64,000 nucleotides of DNA, taken from the NCBI RefSeq assembly GCF_024713975.1, contig NC_091105.1:19600439-19664438 (forward strand), written 5' to 3'. The notes beneath the pieces were generated by a model. The model was not told where the DNA came from, did not search any database, and saw only the letters and a list, made by a program, of their open reading frames with translations. This DNA comes from Paralichthys olivaceus (taxonomy: Eukaryota > Chordata > Actinopteri > Pleuronectiformes > Paralichthyidae). Numbering within the stretch: position 1 is the stretch's first letter; every line of letters begins with the position of its first letter. Below are positions 45,218 to 58,523 of this stretch, piece after piece. Position numbers and translations under genes: made by a program.

Positions 45218-48200
45218 CTATGGGAGAAAAACATTCAACAGAGAGCCAAGGCTGTAAGGATGTAAACTGGTGTTCACGCTAAGAAAAGACAATCAGTTAT
45301 AATAAACTACTGTATGCTGTCCCTATAAGGAGTCAAATGAAATTGAAAAAAAGGAAAAGTCTAGGGAAATGAATTGACATTCATAAGTTAATCATGAGTC
45401 AGATTATTGATTAAACTGACCAGAACTATTTCTACTAATAATAATAATCACCAATATTTGATTATCATTATTTGACAGTTTCATTTGTAAATTATGTCAC
45501 ATGCATGGTCTATTACTGATATAAATGTCTGTATCAAATATGATTTGATGAAATCCAGTTTTAAACATAACATAATTTTTTGGAATTTATTTGCGCATAA
45601 GCATTCTGTTATGCACCCCCTCTGTTGTCCGACTGAAATGGATTATATCAAATGTTGTTTAATACGCCTGAAGTCTTGGTAACCAGTTACTTCAATTTTA
45701 TTGGATTCAGCTGCTACAAGGTTTACTTCTGAGACTCCAGTAGTGTTTTCACATCACCCTCCCCTCCATCGGCATAGTGGTGAGTAGATAATGCGTGAGT
45801 CTTCATTTTTGGGTGAACTATCCCTTTAAGGCTGATTCTGATTGGCAAAACAACAGGAGGCCTGCCGAGAGGCAACACCACCACTGTTTGTGAGCACCGC
45901 CTCATCCACTTACAGATGTACCTGGATTTATTCTTTTAGTCAAAATCAGTTTCCTACATTTGTTATTAGTTGAATAAGTGGGTAACAAGCTAAAATACTA
46001 ATTGAAGTGTGAAACATCTGGCGTCAAAAAATACAAAAGTTAATGTTACTGATTATATTATTATATACTGTATAATATTATTATTATATTATTCTGCTGC
46101 CATCACTCAACAGCTGTATATTAAACCTGCACCCTCTGTTATTTCTATGGGTACATGAAATGCCTTTAACACTTCTCACGTGGACAGATTTGGGGGAACA
46201 ATGTGTGCTCGGAGCAGAAGACCGAATCAAGAAATCTGTGACATGCTGATGTCAACTTGACCCATGAAGAAGAAAAAAAAGGAAACTTTTGTCTCACAGG
46301 GTTTTCTTTTACACACGTTTACCTCTTTATGAAACACATTGTCCAAGTTTAATATTGACATCTGACACTGAAGAATCATAAATAGGTCTAATAATTAAAT
46401 AAGAGTCCCCTCTAATAGTGCATTTTAAGAATAAAGCAAGTGTTTCATCCATATTTTTCTTATTCCCATCAAATCCCATAATAAGACACAAGATGAGAGG
46501 TGATTCGCACAGTCAGGACATCAGGGTTAAAGTGACCGGAACGATCCTGAGTCATGATCCGACATCACTGAATAATAAATAATACATGTGTTTTTCAGTT
46601 CGTGTGAAGACTAACAGAGATGAGCGGGGACAAACACACTCACTCACACTCCTGCTGACAGAACACTTCTGCATATTATGACCTTACACAGTGTTTTATC
46701 GTCACTGTTGCAGAAGAAGCGACGCCCCGTTTATCCAGGAACATAATATGAATTCAGCAGGTTTTTATAAAGATCAGTTCTAAGTGTGAGTGATTAGAAA
46801 CCATCAGAGTCACTTGTTGACCAACGAAGTAATGAGCCTCAGTGAAGTGGAGCTGATTTAAGATAAGATAAAACTTTATTAATCCACACACTGGGAAAAA
46901 TTCAGTTGTTATATCAGCAGGCACATCGGAATGAGGTAGACACGAGAAAAAAGTTATAGATATGTATAAAATTAAAGAGAAAATGCTGAGTATGTACATT
47001 ATATAAACCTTTCCATGTTTACTCTATCGATATATATTGGCTGATATTCTTTTTATCCATATCTACATATATATAGTTGGTCCATTTGTTTAGTGAAGAC
47101 CAACTTTTTCTAACTTAAGTTTAAGTTTTTATCTCAGCACATATCAAACGTCATATCCACAGATATTTGTGACAGTCCGATATAAACTAATAAAATCAGC
47201 TAACCATTATATTGGCCATTACACAAATGCTTTTCATACCACTCAAACTGCTTCAGAGCTACAAAAGCTCTATGACAAAAAGAAAGAACATGCAGTTCGT
47301 TGAGGACATTAAGATTTGTGGAATTAACAAATTGGGGTTAAAGGCTTATAGAAGCTACTGACACAGGGTTTTGTCTGAAATGTGTTTTTGCAAATCATGA
47401 GTTGAACTGAACCTGGAAGATCCCCTCCTCTGCTGGTCTGAGAGAGTCCCACTCAGGAGAATCCAGGAATTGAAACGGGTAGATGTAGTGCAGAAACTCT
47501 CCATTTACTGTCACACGGACTCTGTAGGAGGATGGAGGGAGAGTTGATGTTAAATTTCCAGCGGGAAACACGGCTACAAATGGAAATACAGCTGCTGTGA
47601 ATAAGAGTGTGGCTCAACATGCAACAGGCTAGAAGACCTTTTTCTTTTACAGCATAAATCTGATGCAAACAGCGTGATTAGGAGTTGAGTTCAATATAAC
47701 CTTTAACACCTCCATCCTCAGACGTCTGCAGCAACACAAACCTCCTTTAGGTTTGACCACTTTTTGAAGAACACTGCTGTTTTTAAAACCAGCTCAGATG
47801 TGAGCTGTTTACAAGTTGACAACAAAATGGATGTCGTTAAAACGGTTTTATCTCACTCATTTATGATCTCAGAGAAAATCCAAGAGTATATTTTTTACCC
47901 ATGATGAGCCTGACACACTGTCATACTTATATGTGATCAATGTCATTTTTATTCGATTTATTTATTGTTTAAAACATAGCACCGAACAAACAGTTTATTT
48001 CCCCTGCATACTGAACATTGTATATATAAAGACAGTACACTCCACCTTGTACATCATTTCATTGTGTCCCGTGTTGAATCCTGACAAATCTCAACTTCAA
48101 CATCTCCAACAAACACTTTCTGTCAAATGCCAGTTGTTTTCTCTGCATCTTATCCCACGAGACGTTAGCTGTTGGAAATTTGAACAACTCTGATGAGGTG

Positions 48201-49666
48201 AGATTCATGCACCCCATGCATTGCTGCACATCAAAATCCAAATCATCAGCAGTCATCCACACGCCCTGAACACGGATCATGATGACACTGAAGCCTTGGC
48301 TCCACTTCACAGCTCCTGACTGGTATTAGAAACATGAAGGGAGAGTAAGAAATTATAGAAAGACATATCTTCACTCCTATCAATGTTCTTAATGTGATGA
48401 TATCAAAAGCAGACACACTAAAGGTATAACATCTAATGAGCTATGATATATATGTATTTATAATTAAAATTGAATTATACTATTATGCAGGGGCAGACCC
48501 AGGGGGCACTGGCTGTAGCTGAAATCAGATTTTGGATCCTGAAGTGCCCCTGTCCTATCAGTAGTCTTGTAACCAACAGTACAACAATAAACAAGACAAT
48601 GTTTAAATAACTGTGTAACTTTCCCAAGCTTATTTGAAGAACACAATATGATTAAACAAGGAGCATTTTCAACATTTATCAATGATGTGTGGCTTAGCTC
48701 AAATCTACAGAGCTAACGGTAAACAAGGAAAGACTTACATGTGCACCTTAGAGAATTGTGCATGGATGTTAGACATATAGTTACCCCCTCTTTGTGGCCC
48801 CTGATCTATACAAATCCTAGATCCACCAATGCTATGAGGTATAATTATGTTGCAATGTGCCACTTGTTCATTCTTTTGCATGTCCAGCTCAGTAGAGGAA
48901 TCAAAGTGCAGCATATGCACAATGTGCATATTGGGAACATACCTCTTTATATACAGTCTATGGAACATACATGGCTTTAAAGATATCAGCAGTATTATCT
49001 CAAACATTTCCTACATGATGGGTGTTACAAATAAGGCTTCATGACATCAGTGTTTTCAGTTTTTATGTTGGACTTTTAAGTGTTTAAGTGACTCTGGCTA
49101 AAGACATTTAATCAATCTGTCTGATATAAACTCATGGAGGTGTGAGACACGTGCAGTCACCTGCCAGACAGCAGCACCGACAGCTTGTCGATGGCGGTTT
49201 TCCCCTCGATGGCGAAGCAGTGGCTGGGCTCTAAGGTGTGGATGTCTCCGTCACAGCAGGCCACGATCTTCCCGAACTGTGTGAGCGACACCCCCAGCTT
49301 TTGAAACATGCACTGGTACAGCTCCTGGAAGTCCCGCTCGAAGGAGACGCCCCGCAGCCGGTAGGCGACGTGCACCACCTGCGCCAGGCTGACGGCGAAC
49401 AGCGCGAAGGTCCAGAGGAACGAGTCGGTGGTGCACGAGTCCGACCAAGCCCAGAGAGAGGAGCAGAAGAAGCCCAGCGTGAGGAAGGAGAAGAGGTAGA
49501 GGAGCCCGTAGAAGCCGCTGCCGCCCATGAAGCCGAGGAAGAGGAAGATGTGCGCCAGGTGGAAGACGGCGCCCTCCGCGCCGTCCCTCCACTCCTCACA
49601 CAGCGGGTACAACGACGGCACCTGCTCCACCGTGAAGTTCATGGCTTCGAAGTCCGGAGGCTCCAT
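44942..49666 (-). CDS. popdc3: POPDC3, Popeye-domain cAMP effector 3 (complete, 3 coding exons)
   Basis: The spliced frame is 891 nt, 296 residues (human POPDC3: 291). It starts MEPPDFEAMNFTVEQ, with the sequon NFT. Three membrane segments follow in exon 1, including GFMGGSGFYGLLYLFSFLTL. The Popeye domain holds DSPE (residues 189-192) and FQVT (204-207), and then RYVAWRRKKLYLLFAKHRYI, a strong POPDC3 signature. A second ATG at codon 9 could also start translation. The family are plasma-membrane cAMP-binding proteins of striated muscle. Exon 1 is very GC-rich at third positions, unlike exons 2 and 3, as expected for a 5' CpG island. Same strand as bves, consistent with the ancient tandem pair seen in other vertebrates. 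Confidence 0.97.
45680..45829. mobile_element. Partial copy of the foldback MITE (popdc3 intron 2)
   Basis: Right half only: TTTATTGGATTCAGCTGC at the left, then a matching core, ending TTTTTGGGTGAACTATCCCT and TTAA. Confidence 0.6.
46858..47005 (-). mobile_element. Retroposon 3' tail (popdc3 intron 2)
   Basis: TTAAGATAAGATAAAACTTT then ATTAATCCACACACTGGGAA on the plus strand; read on the minus strand it is a LINE-like tail ending in TATCTTATCTTA. Confidence 0.5.
47413..47521 (-). CDS. popdc3: popdc3 coding exon 2
   Basis: Residues 169-205, VRVTVNGEFLHYIYPFQFLD then SPEWDSLRPAEEGIFQ. Same length (109 nt) and phases as bves exon 4, as expected for paralogues. Acceptor CTACAG, donor GTTCAG. 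Confidence 0.95.
48483..48832. mobile_element. Possible MITE in popdc3 intron 1
   Basis: Bounded by GGGGCAGACCCAGGGGGCAC and, inverted, GGTGGATCTAGGATTTGTAT...GGGGCCACAAAGAGGGGG. The ends are only roughly complementary. Confidence 0.35.
49161..49666 (-). CDS. popdc3: popdc3 coding exon 1
   Basis: Residues 1-168, with the three membrane helices and LEPSHCFAIEGKTAIDKLSV. Donor GGCAG|GTGACT. Confidence 0.95.
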
Positions 49667-49870
49667 GTCGCAGAAAAGTCCACGAAACTAGCTGCGGAGG
49701 TCACACACGCACGCTGCGTCGCAGCCTTTGGTCGCAGCGCACTAAAGGAGTTCGCGTAAAGTTAAGTTGACGGAGCAAAGGCTGAGAAACGCACAGACAC
49801 TTGGAGAGAGTGTTTACACCAAGACTGTGGAGAGCTGCGAGTCAGGACCGGATGTTGTGTGGGAGAAGAG
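49667..49870 (-). promoter_or_regulatory. popdc3: popdc3 5' UTR / promoter region
   Basis: CpG-rich sequence runs from popdc3 exon 1 upstream to about 49.86 kb and then falls abruptly into AT-rich DNA. No TATA box stands out. Assigned by position. Confidence 0.4.
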
Positions 49871-52800
49871 AAAATAAAACAACATTCAAAGCACTGACAT
49901 TCATATTCATGATGATCAGATGAGATGAGATAAGATGATCGTTTATTAGTCCACTAATTTGAAATTTGCCGCAGCAAAGAGGATAGTAAAATAGAAATTA
50001 AACAGAACATGCAAACAATACGCAAAGTGTGAATACAATAGCCTGTATACAACATGAACTATTACATATCTAATGCAAATAGAGCAGATACAGTGTAAAC
50101 GACAATATATACAATGCAAACAATACATACAGTGTGAACTGAGTCTATAGTGTGAACTGAGTATTTACAATGTAAACAATATATCCAGTGTGAACAGAAT
50201 CTATGATGTCGACAGAATATATACAGTCAGGCAGGATGGCCCATAAGACTGAAAGGCACAGAAAATGAAGTATTCATATCCGTCTTCAGACTGAGAAAAA
50301 ATAAGTGAAATAAAGGAGAATATATATGTTTCAGAGGAAACAGTATGATTATATAAGTGGAGGAGCTACCAAGATGTATTAAGAATTAATTGAACAAATC
50401 AAATTTATTGTTTAAACAAACAAATACATTTTGTATAAAACATTGTTGTGTCAAGCTGTCATACATATTTCATATTAATTCATGTTGTATATGATATAGT
50501 GTTGTAAAGGATATGAAGATATTCAATATAGGAAGGACTCACCAGGATTCAGTGAAAAAAAGAAGATTGACCTGATATGAAAATATTCATCTCAATACAA
50601 TTCGTATGTCCTCGCCCCTTCTGAAGATCAGCTCATGATCCCTAAATGAAAAGCTTTTATTTTGACAATCAGAAGAGCTCTTTCTTTGATACATCTGTCT
50701 CAGTGTGACTTGACACATGCAGGCCATCTAAAAAAGAAGGCACTGGGCTGGCTCTCTTGGCTCTGGCATCCCCTTGATTCTAAATATGACATGGTGAACG
50801 TTGACTTACTTACTGGGAAATGTATAAATGCAAATTAATAAATGTAATCAAATTTAATAAAATTATTATTGTATTAATTAATCAGAATAAGTAGTTAGAA
50901 GTGGCAACATTAGCGAGTTTATCAGGCGATACGATGCATCTAAATAAGAGGTAGTCGGAGAGTAAGTGAACTAATTTCCTCAAACGTCCTCATAAATCAG
51001 AGCTACACGAGGTTATGATAGGGGCTGATCTTTGTGGACCAGAATAGCAGCACTACTCCCCCTGTGTATCTGGTCAAGGTGACTGTGACTGTTATCTGGA
51101 TGGGAGAAAGCGAGTGTGGGTGGTACCGTATCTATGTAGGGCAGCAGAGAAGGACAGAGAACCCCTGGGTTTACTTCACATCATGTCAGACAGAGGGAGC
51201 AGAAACATCCTCACCATGGTCTGGCCCAGTTTTTTTCAGAAGAGGGGTTAATGATGAAGGAAAGCAACAGGACCGGGGACCATCAACTGTCAATTTTGGA
51301 GCTATTTTTGTGAGAGAATTCTTGAGTTTGTGTGTCACAGGGTAGTATATATCTGCATACATGTTTGATTGCATGCATAAGCCTCATATAAATGGGTTTC
51401 TCTGCATGGTGAACATATCACCACCGTCTATTTTTAGAGCCTGGACAGCCTGTGTGTGTGTGATATGTTTGAATTTGTCTGTCACCGGATGACACAGTGC
51501 CAGTCAGCACTAATGTTGGTGCAAATGGCTGTGCATCCAATCACACACCACCTTTTCCAAAATCACACCGTGAGAAACAAACAGCAACCATTTATCTCCT
51601 TCAGCAGATAAGCTTCGGTGTTAGCTGCTAGTACTCTTTTATTTTTAGCCATCTCTGGATAGAGCAATACTTCCATTGGCACTGGAGCAGTTACAGGGTT
51701 CCTCTTGTGTCAGAGGGTGTCAGGTTCAGCATGTGTTGGATCGTCCTGAACAACAATCTAAAGCCTGACTGGGTCAGTTTCTTCAATCCATTCATTCCTG
51801 CACTGATAATCAAGACATTTTTAAAATATCTGTATGAAACAACAAATTAGTTGTGAGGTAGTACCAAATGGTGCTGTTCATTTTGTTACATTTAATCTCA
51901 ACTGATCATACACAAATCCTTACAGATCTCTTTTACATGAAGAGTGTGTAAAATAGGAAAGTAGTCCTTTTTATAATAATCCCCATCATCCCTCAGTTCA
52001 TATCTGGTTTTCAGGGGCTGTTATCAATGAGTCAGAGAGATGAAAACAAGTGGCAACAAAAGAATGTGAAGCAACCACAATGTGCAACAGTTGTTTGTTC
52101 TTTTATAGAAATATTTAGTTTGTTTAATACCCTCTTAATGGACAGCCCGGCTAGCATTTGGTGCTCCACATGGCAGTCATTGTATCACAACTCCATTTTA
52201 GTTCCAGTTTCATCACTGAAGAAAATGGGTTTAAAGTGGTTGATCTTGTTGCAGTCTACTGTTCCCCCGGCGCTTTTAGCTCATTGTTTTTCATTTCAAC
52301 TTTACTCTTACGTTCAGTCTCAGTGCTAAAATCTACCCAGCTGCAGGCAGTTGTTACATTGAAACGCTCTGAGAAAGCCACTGCAGACTGCTCAACACCA
52401 AACCGACAAGGACAAAGTGAGATACTAATGGAGAATTTATTTATATTTTTATTCAGAGGATCTCATTCTGTGTTCCAATATGGCGCCCCACTCATTCCAA
52501 TGACAGTTAAATGGGCACGTATAAGTGTGTGAGGCTCCTGTGTTTTGGGGCAAACAGTGCATGAGTCCTTATTTGATTGAGATGGTTGCTCGCTCTCTGT
52601 ACTCACAAAACTCTTCTTGGAGACTTTTGATTTAAAAGAATTTAATTTAACTAGTGCAGTGGACTAAATCCACAGAGCCTGCAGTAAAGACCTGCTGGCA
52701 CAAAGAGCTGTTCATCTGTTTACTCAAAGTTCAGTGAAGCTTGACTCTGTCTGCACAACCCTGAACTGGAGATCAGTTGTCAGTGCCATTGTCATAAACA

Positions 52801-55800
52801 CAACTGTTGTTGTGAATGCACTGTTATTGTGATCAACAATGTCACATTGATTAAATCCCAACCAGAGCAACAGAGCGCTGGTCTCCTGTTTATTCAAATC
52901 TTATTAATATTTAACATATTGCGTGTCCACCTCTCACAAAATCCAACACTGCACTTTCCTGCCCATAAATGCCAAACTCATTATCCCCGAAGATGGTTGA
53001 AGAGCTCAAAGGACATTGATTTGAGCTAATATACAAATCACCGACATGCACGTCACAGTGTTTCACTGTCTGTTTTTGAAAACATCATCTGACTGTTCAT
53101 GTTTTCTGACCTGTCAGACTTTGTAGTGATGTTTCCATGTTACCAGAATGGTTACCTTTATGTCTTCTGATGGAGATTTATGTGTCTGTTGAGTTTGTGT
53201 TCCATGGCGTCCTAAACCATGTTTGCTGCAACAGAAACAGAGCCTGAATAGATGAACACTGGCAACATGATGATCAGACTCATGTTTAATTGTTGATTCT
53301 GAGTTGGGAGCAGGATAATTTGCTCTTGAACAGAGAGACCTGGCTTTCTCCCTGTGATAGATTCCTATCTCTGACAGGCCGATGAGATGAGCTCCTGCCT
53401 GCAGAGAAGAATGCCACAGTCAGTTTATCCAGCCTGCAGATGTGGTTTGACATGCCTGTTGTACCGTAGAGGAACAGGGGCTTGCAGGGAGCTACAGCGT
53501 AGCATGTGGGCAGACAATATATGAGGGTGAATTCAGATGATAGGAGACAGATGACAAGAGGTGGTGCACATGAAAGGCCAGTCCAGGTTGTCCTTAACTT
53601 CATGTCAGGAAAGGTCCTCGTGAAGCATGTTTTTATTTCCCATCCTTGATCCTACTCTTGCTAAGCTGTCACACACATTATTCTCTTCCAACAAAGAAAG
53701 GAGCCCTTCCTCTTGCCTCGTGATTATTATTAAGTGTGTCTGCGTCCATGTCTGCAGTCTGCATGTGTCATCCAGAAACCATTAACTGACCTTTATTTAA
53801 AAGCTTTCTGATGGTGTGAAATAAAGAGGCAGAGAAAGAGGTTGTTTGTCATCTGATGGGAGGGTAATGTCAAAGAGGAGTTCTTTAGCCATTCCTCCCT
53901 TGACCAACCCCATCAAACATCCATCAAGAGACATGAGATCTGCTCCCTTTCATTTCCCGCAATCAAGAGAGCCTCTGTTGCCTCTCTTCAAAGAGGGAAA
54001 ATCGCTGTCACTCTCACTTGTTGTCTGCTCATCAGCAAGACTGATCAGTGCTGATGATGTGTGTTCAAGTCTTTATAAAAGAGGAAATGAAAGAAGAGCT
54101 TGGACAATGGGTTCAGCCTCCGACAAAAAGGATATGGAAAGCAGATGCACCCTCCTTTTATCCTCCCAGAATAATGAAAGTCGAGCAGACAGGCGGGTTC
54201 TATCTGACCTTTTTTACTGGGTTACCTTAGAGACATCCGTTCTTTCAAGGAATACACACTTTCTCTAATCTAAAGGCCAGGTGAAAAGATGGAGAGAAGA
54301 CATTGTTACATGGGCCTTTTCATATGTGCTTCTTGATCCACAAAGATGACAAGAGCTGCTTGTAAGAGCTGCCATTTTATTCACATGTACACCATGAAAC
54401 CATGAGACATAAAATGTTTTTAGAATGTCATGTGAGGAGAATATGGCTGGGTGTAGTGAGAAAATGTCTGATAACTTTTTCATTACATCACACATGAGTT
54501 GAAGGATGATGATCGATCACCTCAAGGGCAAAAGGAATTAAATCCAGTTGATTTGACACATTTTCAATCTCTAAACAAGCTCGAAAACTCACAAAACTAT
54601 AAAATAAATAAATAAATATATATATATTGTGGTTGTTTTGGAACATAGTTGTGATGGACAGTTTAAATAATCAAGGCCCCCTGCTTTAACTTTGTCCCAG
54701 ATGGATGAAATTATAGGGAGGCATGTCTATCAGAATTTAAAAAGCCTCTCAGACACATAACTAAAACCCTTTTTTAACTCATTGGTAAAATGTTGGTCAT
54801 GAGCTTTATCTGGAGCTTTATCTTTTTCTTAAAAACCTATTACAAAATATTGCAGTTTTACTTTTACCTTACTGCAGCAGCTCGTTGCTTCTGTTGATGT
54901 GACACTACATGCATCCTAATACAGCGTTCCCCTGAATGCTGTGTCTTGTCAAAAGCTTCTGAAAGGCATTTATAGACAACACAGAAAGTTAGGAAACCTC
55001 AATGAAAGCTGCATTCGTTAAATACTCTCAAGCTAAGCAGCTTAAGACAAATTGGGGCAATTGCTGAGGAAAATATTCCTGCAACACACTGGAATCATTC
55101 TAATGTGTCTAATCAGACTTCTGACAACTGCACTGTCTCGACACACGAGTAGCAGCAGCTTTACTGTGGAGTTTACAGCCATGCTGCTTTGATGAGCAAT
55201 ACTAACATGTTATTGTTTAGCATGTATTATAATAGTAATGGATGATGGTTATGCTGATGTTTACCATATTAGACTCCTTATTCAGTATGTTAGTATAGTG
55301 CTAATCTGCACTGATCAGTGATCACAGATGTAAATCAACCATTTATTGGATGGAATGGGCTGTGGAATTAGTAAGTAGGTACTTCAACAGAAGATAAGCA
55401 GTATAGATAATGGATGGATGGATTGATTGATAGAATCACAAGTGAGGGATCCCTCGAAGTCCCAGGACGGACAGAAGTGCAATGAAGAAAAGACAGATTA
55501 TCTAATTATCTTAGACAGTGTCTAAGATAATTGGAGAGATGTATCAATGTTTAAAGTATTTATACAAAAGACAAAGTCTGGCAGAGATGAAGGGAGCAGG
55601 GATGACAAATGTACTGACAGAGGTATTGCCAAAAATGGCTGCAACATATATATATATATACATATGTATGTGTGTAATAATAGTTTCCAGTGTACTGTCA
55701 ATAATGCCAAGTGTAATCCATCTGCCTTTAGTTTATGCTGATGACATACTGTAGCTCTGTGGCATGTTCAACATGTTCGTTCACATCGTACAGACGTTCA

Positions 55801-57134
55801 TTGGTCCCTGGAGAATGTATCCTCATGACTTGATTCGACTTGTTTGACTTTAGATGATGAAATCAGATTTGTCCTCCAGAGTTGAATGATTTTGAGTGGC
55901 TGCACCTCATCTCTTAATAACAGGTCGGTGTGAGCGTACCCACACAAAGCATGGCCGTTGAGGACCACTCAGTGCTCCTCCGCAGCCTAAAGACAGCGCG
56001 TGGCCAAGACAACCCTGATGTGAGCCTCATCACAGCCCACCATATACTCTCCTTTATCACTTATTTACTATTCCGTCCACACCAAGTGTCTCATTCAGAC
56101 AAAATCCACCCACCATTTGAACATCTTTTACTTTGAGGACGACAGCTTGAGTACAACAATGAGTCACTCAGAAAACACTACAAAGTTCAGTTTATAATTG
56201 GACACTGATGGATCTCAATCAGCAAAGTATGTCCACATCACAAATACTGTACAAGTCTATTATTACATCAGTTCAGCTTCAATTCAGTGGCTACAAGTGC
56301 ACTTGAGGCCTGATTTCACTGGCAATCCAACAGTCCAAGTGATTAACTGACCTAAAAGCACAGAAGCACATGTCATGAATACGGTATGTGCTGCACCAAC
56401 AAGGCTCAGGTGTATTTTCTACCCAAGGAATGTTGTCTTTGTTTTAAAGTCCCGTAGAATTATGTTTTTTACTTTGAGTGTTTGAAATAGTAGCACTGCT
56501 GTTGCAAATAAATAATAAGCTGAAAGAGGTTTCAAATAACAAAAACATTATTTTCCTTACCTTTAGCGCTATCCAGACCAGCAGCAGCATATTGCTGATC
56601 ACAATTTAACATTTTTCCACATTTTAATGATATATATAGATAGATATCTATATATATATAGATATATAGATAGGTAGATATATCACTTAATCCATCTCTT
56701 CTCTCAAAGAGTTCTCACTGAAAAAAAAAATTGCTATAAACTGTTGCTTTTGCAACAAAAAGGTCAAGTTAGTGCTCTGGGAGAACACACTGCCGGACAC
56801 ACAGGGAGCTACAGATGGAGGAACACTCTGATCAAAGTCCAACATCATTTTACTCTGGACGCAGACATATACATTTTGCTCTGCTACTCTATGATATAAT
56901 AATGATATTCATGCTATTTTTTTAATGCTGTGAGCATCATAAACTATCCAGTGTATTCAGGTGCAGGATGTATACTGCAGTTTGTGTTCTTTGTGTACAC
57001 TCACTCTTTAGAGTTGTAGCTCTGTTTTGTTTGTGTTTGACACCATCACATTACACATGAAAATGTTTTGTTAAAAATTTGACCAGTATACACTTTAAAG
57101 ACTGTCCACTACAAATAATATCATATTTTCACAT
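49871..57134. other. Gene-free stretch between popdc3 and stx12
   Basis: About 7.3 kb with no recognised gene on either strand. It begins with a retroposon tail (49915-50240) and has several TA/GATA low-complexity runs (54610-54630, 55645-55665, 56630-56690). The longest open frame (53846-54268, plus) resembles nothing I know. Regulatory elements for either neighbour could lie here but cannot be read directly. Confidence 0.55.
49915..50240 (-). mobile_element. Retroposon 3' end upstream of popdc3
   Basis: GAGATGAGATAAGATGATCG then TTTATTAGTCCACTAATTTG and GAAATTTGCCGCAGCAAAGA, related to the tail at 46858, followed by diffuse TACAGTGTGAAC-type repeats. Confidence 0.5.
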
Positions 57135-57962
57135 TTTATTGGTGTTCTTTCTCCTTATTCTACTTCTACTTTAAGCATTTTGTTTTATTTTCTGTTTTCA
57201 CTCTTGACGATTTGATATTTAGATGTTGATGGTGATATCTACTTGTACTTTTATGTGGTGTGTTTCTACTATGGTGATACCACTCCAGTACACCGAAGTA
57301 TAAATTCCAGGGCTACTCATTTACATTATCAGAACCCCTGTCATGCTTAGCTCACCACCTGGTGGGCGAAATGAGACATTACACCAGCAGTACTGGGCAC
57401 GACCAGTGAAACGAGCTGTTTTACTGAAGACACACATTCATCATATTTCTTTCAACATTATCATGAGTAAAACACTACATTCTACACTCTACATTCAAAC
57501 AAGACAGGATGGACTTTCTGTGTACAAAATTGTGCAACATTGGTCATCATAATCCAGGCTGTGACTGTAGTGATGGAAGTTACATGAAGACAAAATTACT
57601 TTTGTGTAGGGATACAGGGTTTGTTTGTTTTTCTTAAGACAAAAAACACAGAGCTTTTTTTTAGTCAACACCCACACACACCATCCATCCCCCTCCTCCA
57701 TTCTGCAAAATCCCCATCCCATTATCATCATTACTATCTGCAGTAGCAGTGGGGTTGGAAGTAGAACAGTTTAATGTCTCAAACTACAGGAAGAAGAACT
57801 GAAAGTGTCAGTTTTTGACTTAAAAAAACAAATGATAAAAAAAAAATTCAACAGCATGACAAAATATTGACAGGTTAGTTCCTAACACGTTGCTGTTAGC
57901 CCCAAAAGACATTAAACATAAGAAACCAACTGTTATTCCCACTCATTTGTCCTCCCACATAA

Positions 57963-58028
<66 letters not shown>

Positions 58029-58067
58029 GAAGTCATGTGAAGGTGTCATCGGGCTGTGCTTCTCCTC
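57135..58067 (-). other. stx12: stx12 3' UTR (probable extent)
   Basis: Non-coding sequence after the stx12 stop. It opens with a 61-bp TG tract (57965-58025 as CA on the plus strand). Two minus-strand AATAAA signals lie close together at 57184-57189 and 57135-57140. End point inferred. Confidence 0.35.
57965..58025. repeat. (CA)n microsatellite in stx12 3' UTR
   Basis: 61 bp; TG on the transcribed strand, starting 42 nt after the stx12 stop codon. Confidence 0.95.
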
Positions 58068-58160
58068 TCATTTCAGGGCCTGCCAGATGATGATGATGAG
58101 GATGGTGAGCACAAGCGTCAGCACCATGGCCAGCATGCACATCCTCTTACGAGATTTCCT
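58068..58160 (-). CDS. stx12: stx12 last exon (membrane anchor)
   Basis: 31 codons including the stop TGA (58068-58070): [20 protein letters not shown] then [10 protein letters not shown], a basic patch followed by the tail anchor. Acceptor GTGCAG. Confidence 0.93.
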   Translation of the reverse strand, partial: RKSRKRMCMLAMVLTLVLTILIIIIWQALK

Positions 58161-58480
58161 CTGCACACAACAAATATCATGTCAGAGTGAGTGAAGAAGA
58201 TGATACTATGCTGTTTTACATCACAGTGGTACTGGTGGAGGACATAACATCATATCAAACTTTATTCATCGACAAATTATACTGTTGTATCACTTTCTTA
58301 TTGTTAAAAAAATGAAAAGACCGAAACCACCAATGTGTGGGTGAATGTGACTGAGCCGAGGTTTGGAAATTAAAGTAAAAAGTGATATTAAATATTTAAT
58401 TTACTTTACTCACTTAGTCATTTCCTGGTTAAGTAGTTTTTAATAAATGTGAAATAGGAGGAAATAGGAGGAAGATGGCA

Positions 58481-58523
<43 letters not shown>

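Noticed and set aside
49238..49759. 173-codon open frame on the plus strand, Glu/Ala/Arg-rich
   Set aside because: Antisense shadow of the GC-rich popdc3 exon 1.
53846..54268. 140-codon open frame on the plus strand
   Set aside because: Composition and sequence resemble no family I know, there are no convincing flanking splice sites, and other frames there are equally unremarkable.
49910..58060. A hidden prep or lin28b gene between popdc3 and stx12
   Set aside because: No open frame shows prolyl-oligopeptidase or cold-shock/CCHC motifs, and no chain of plausible exons was found on either strand.
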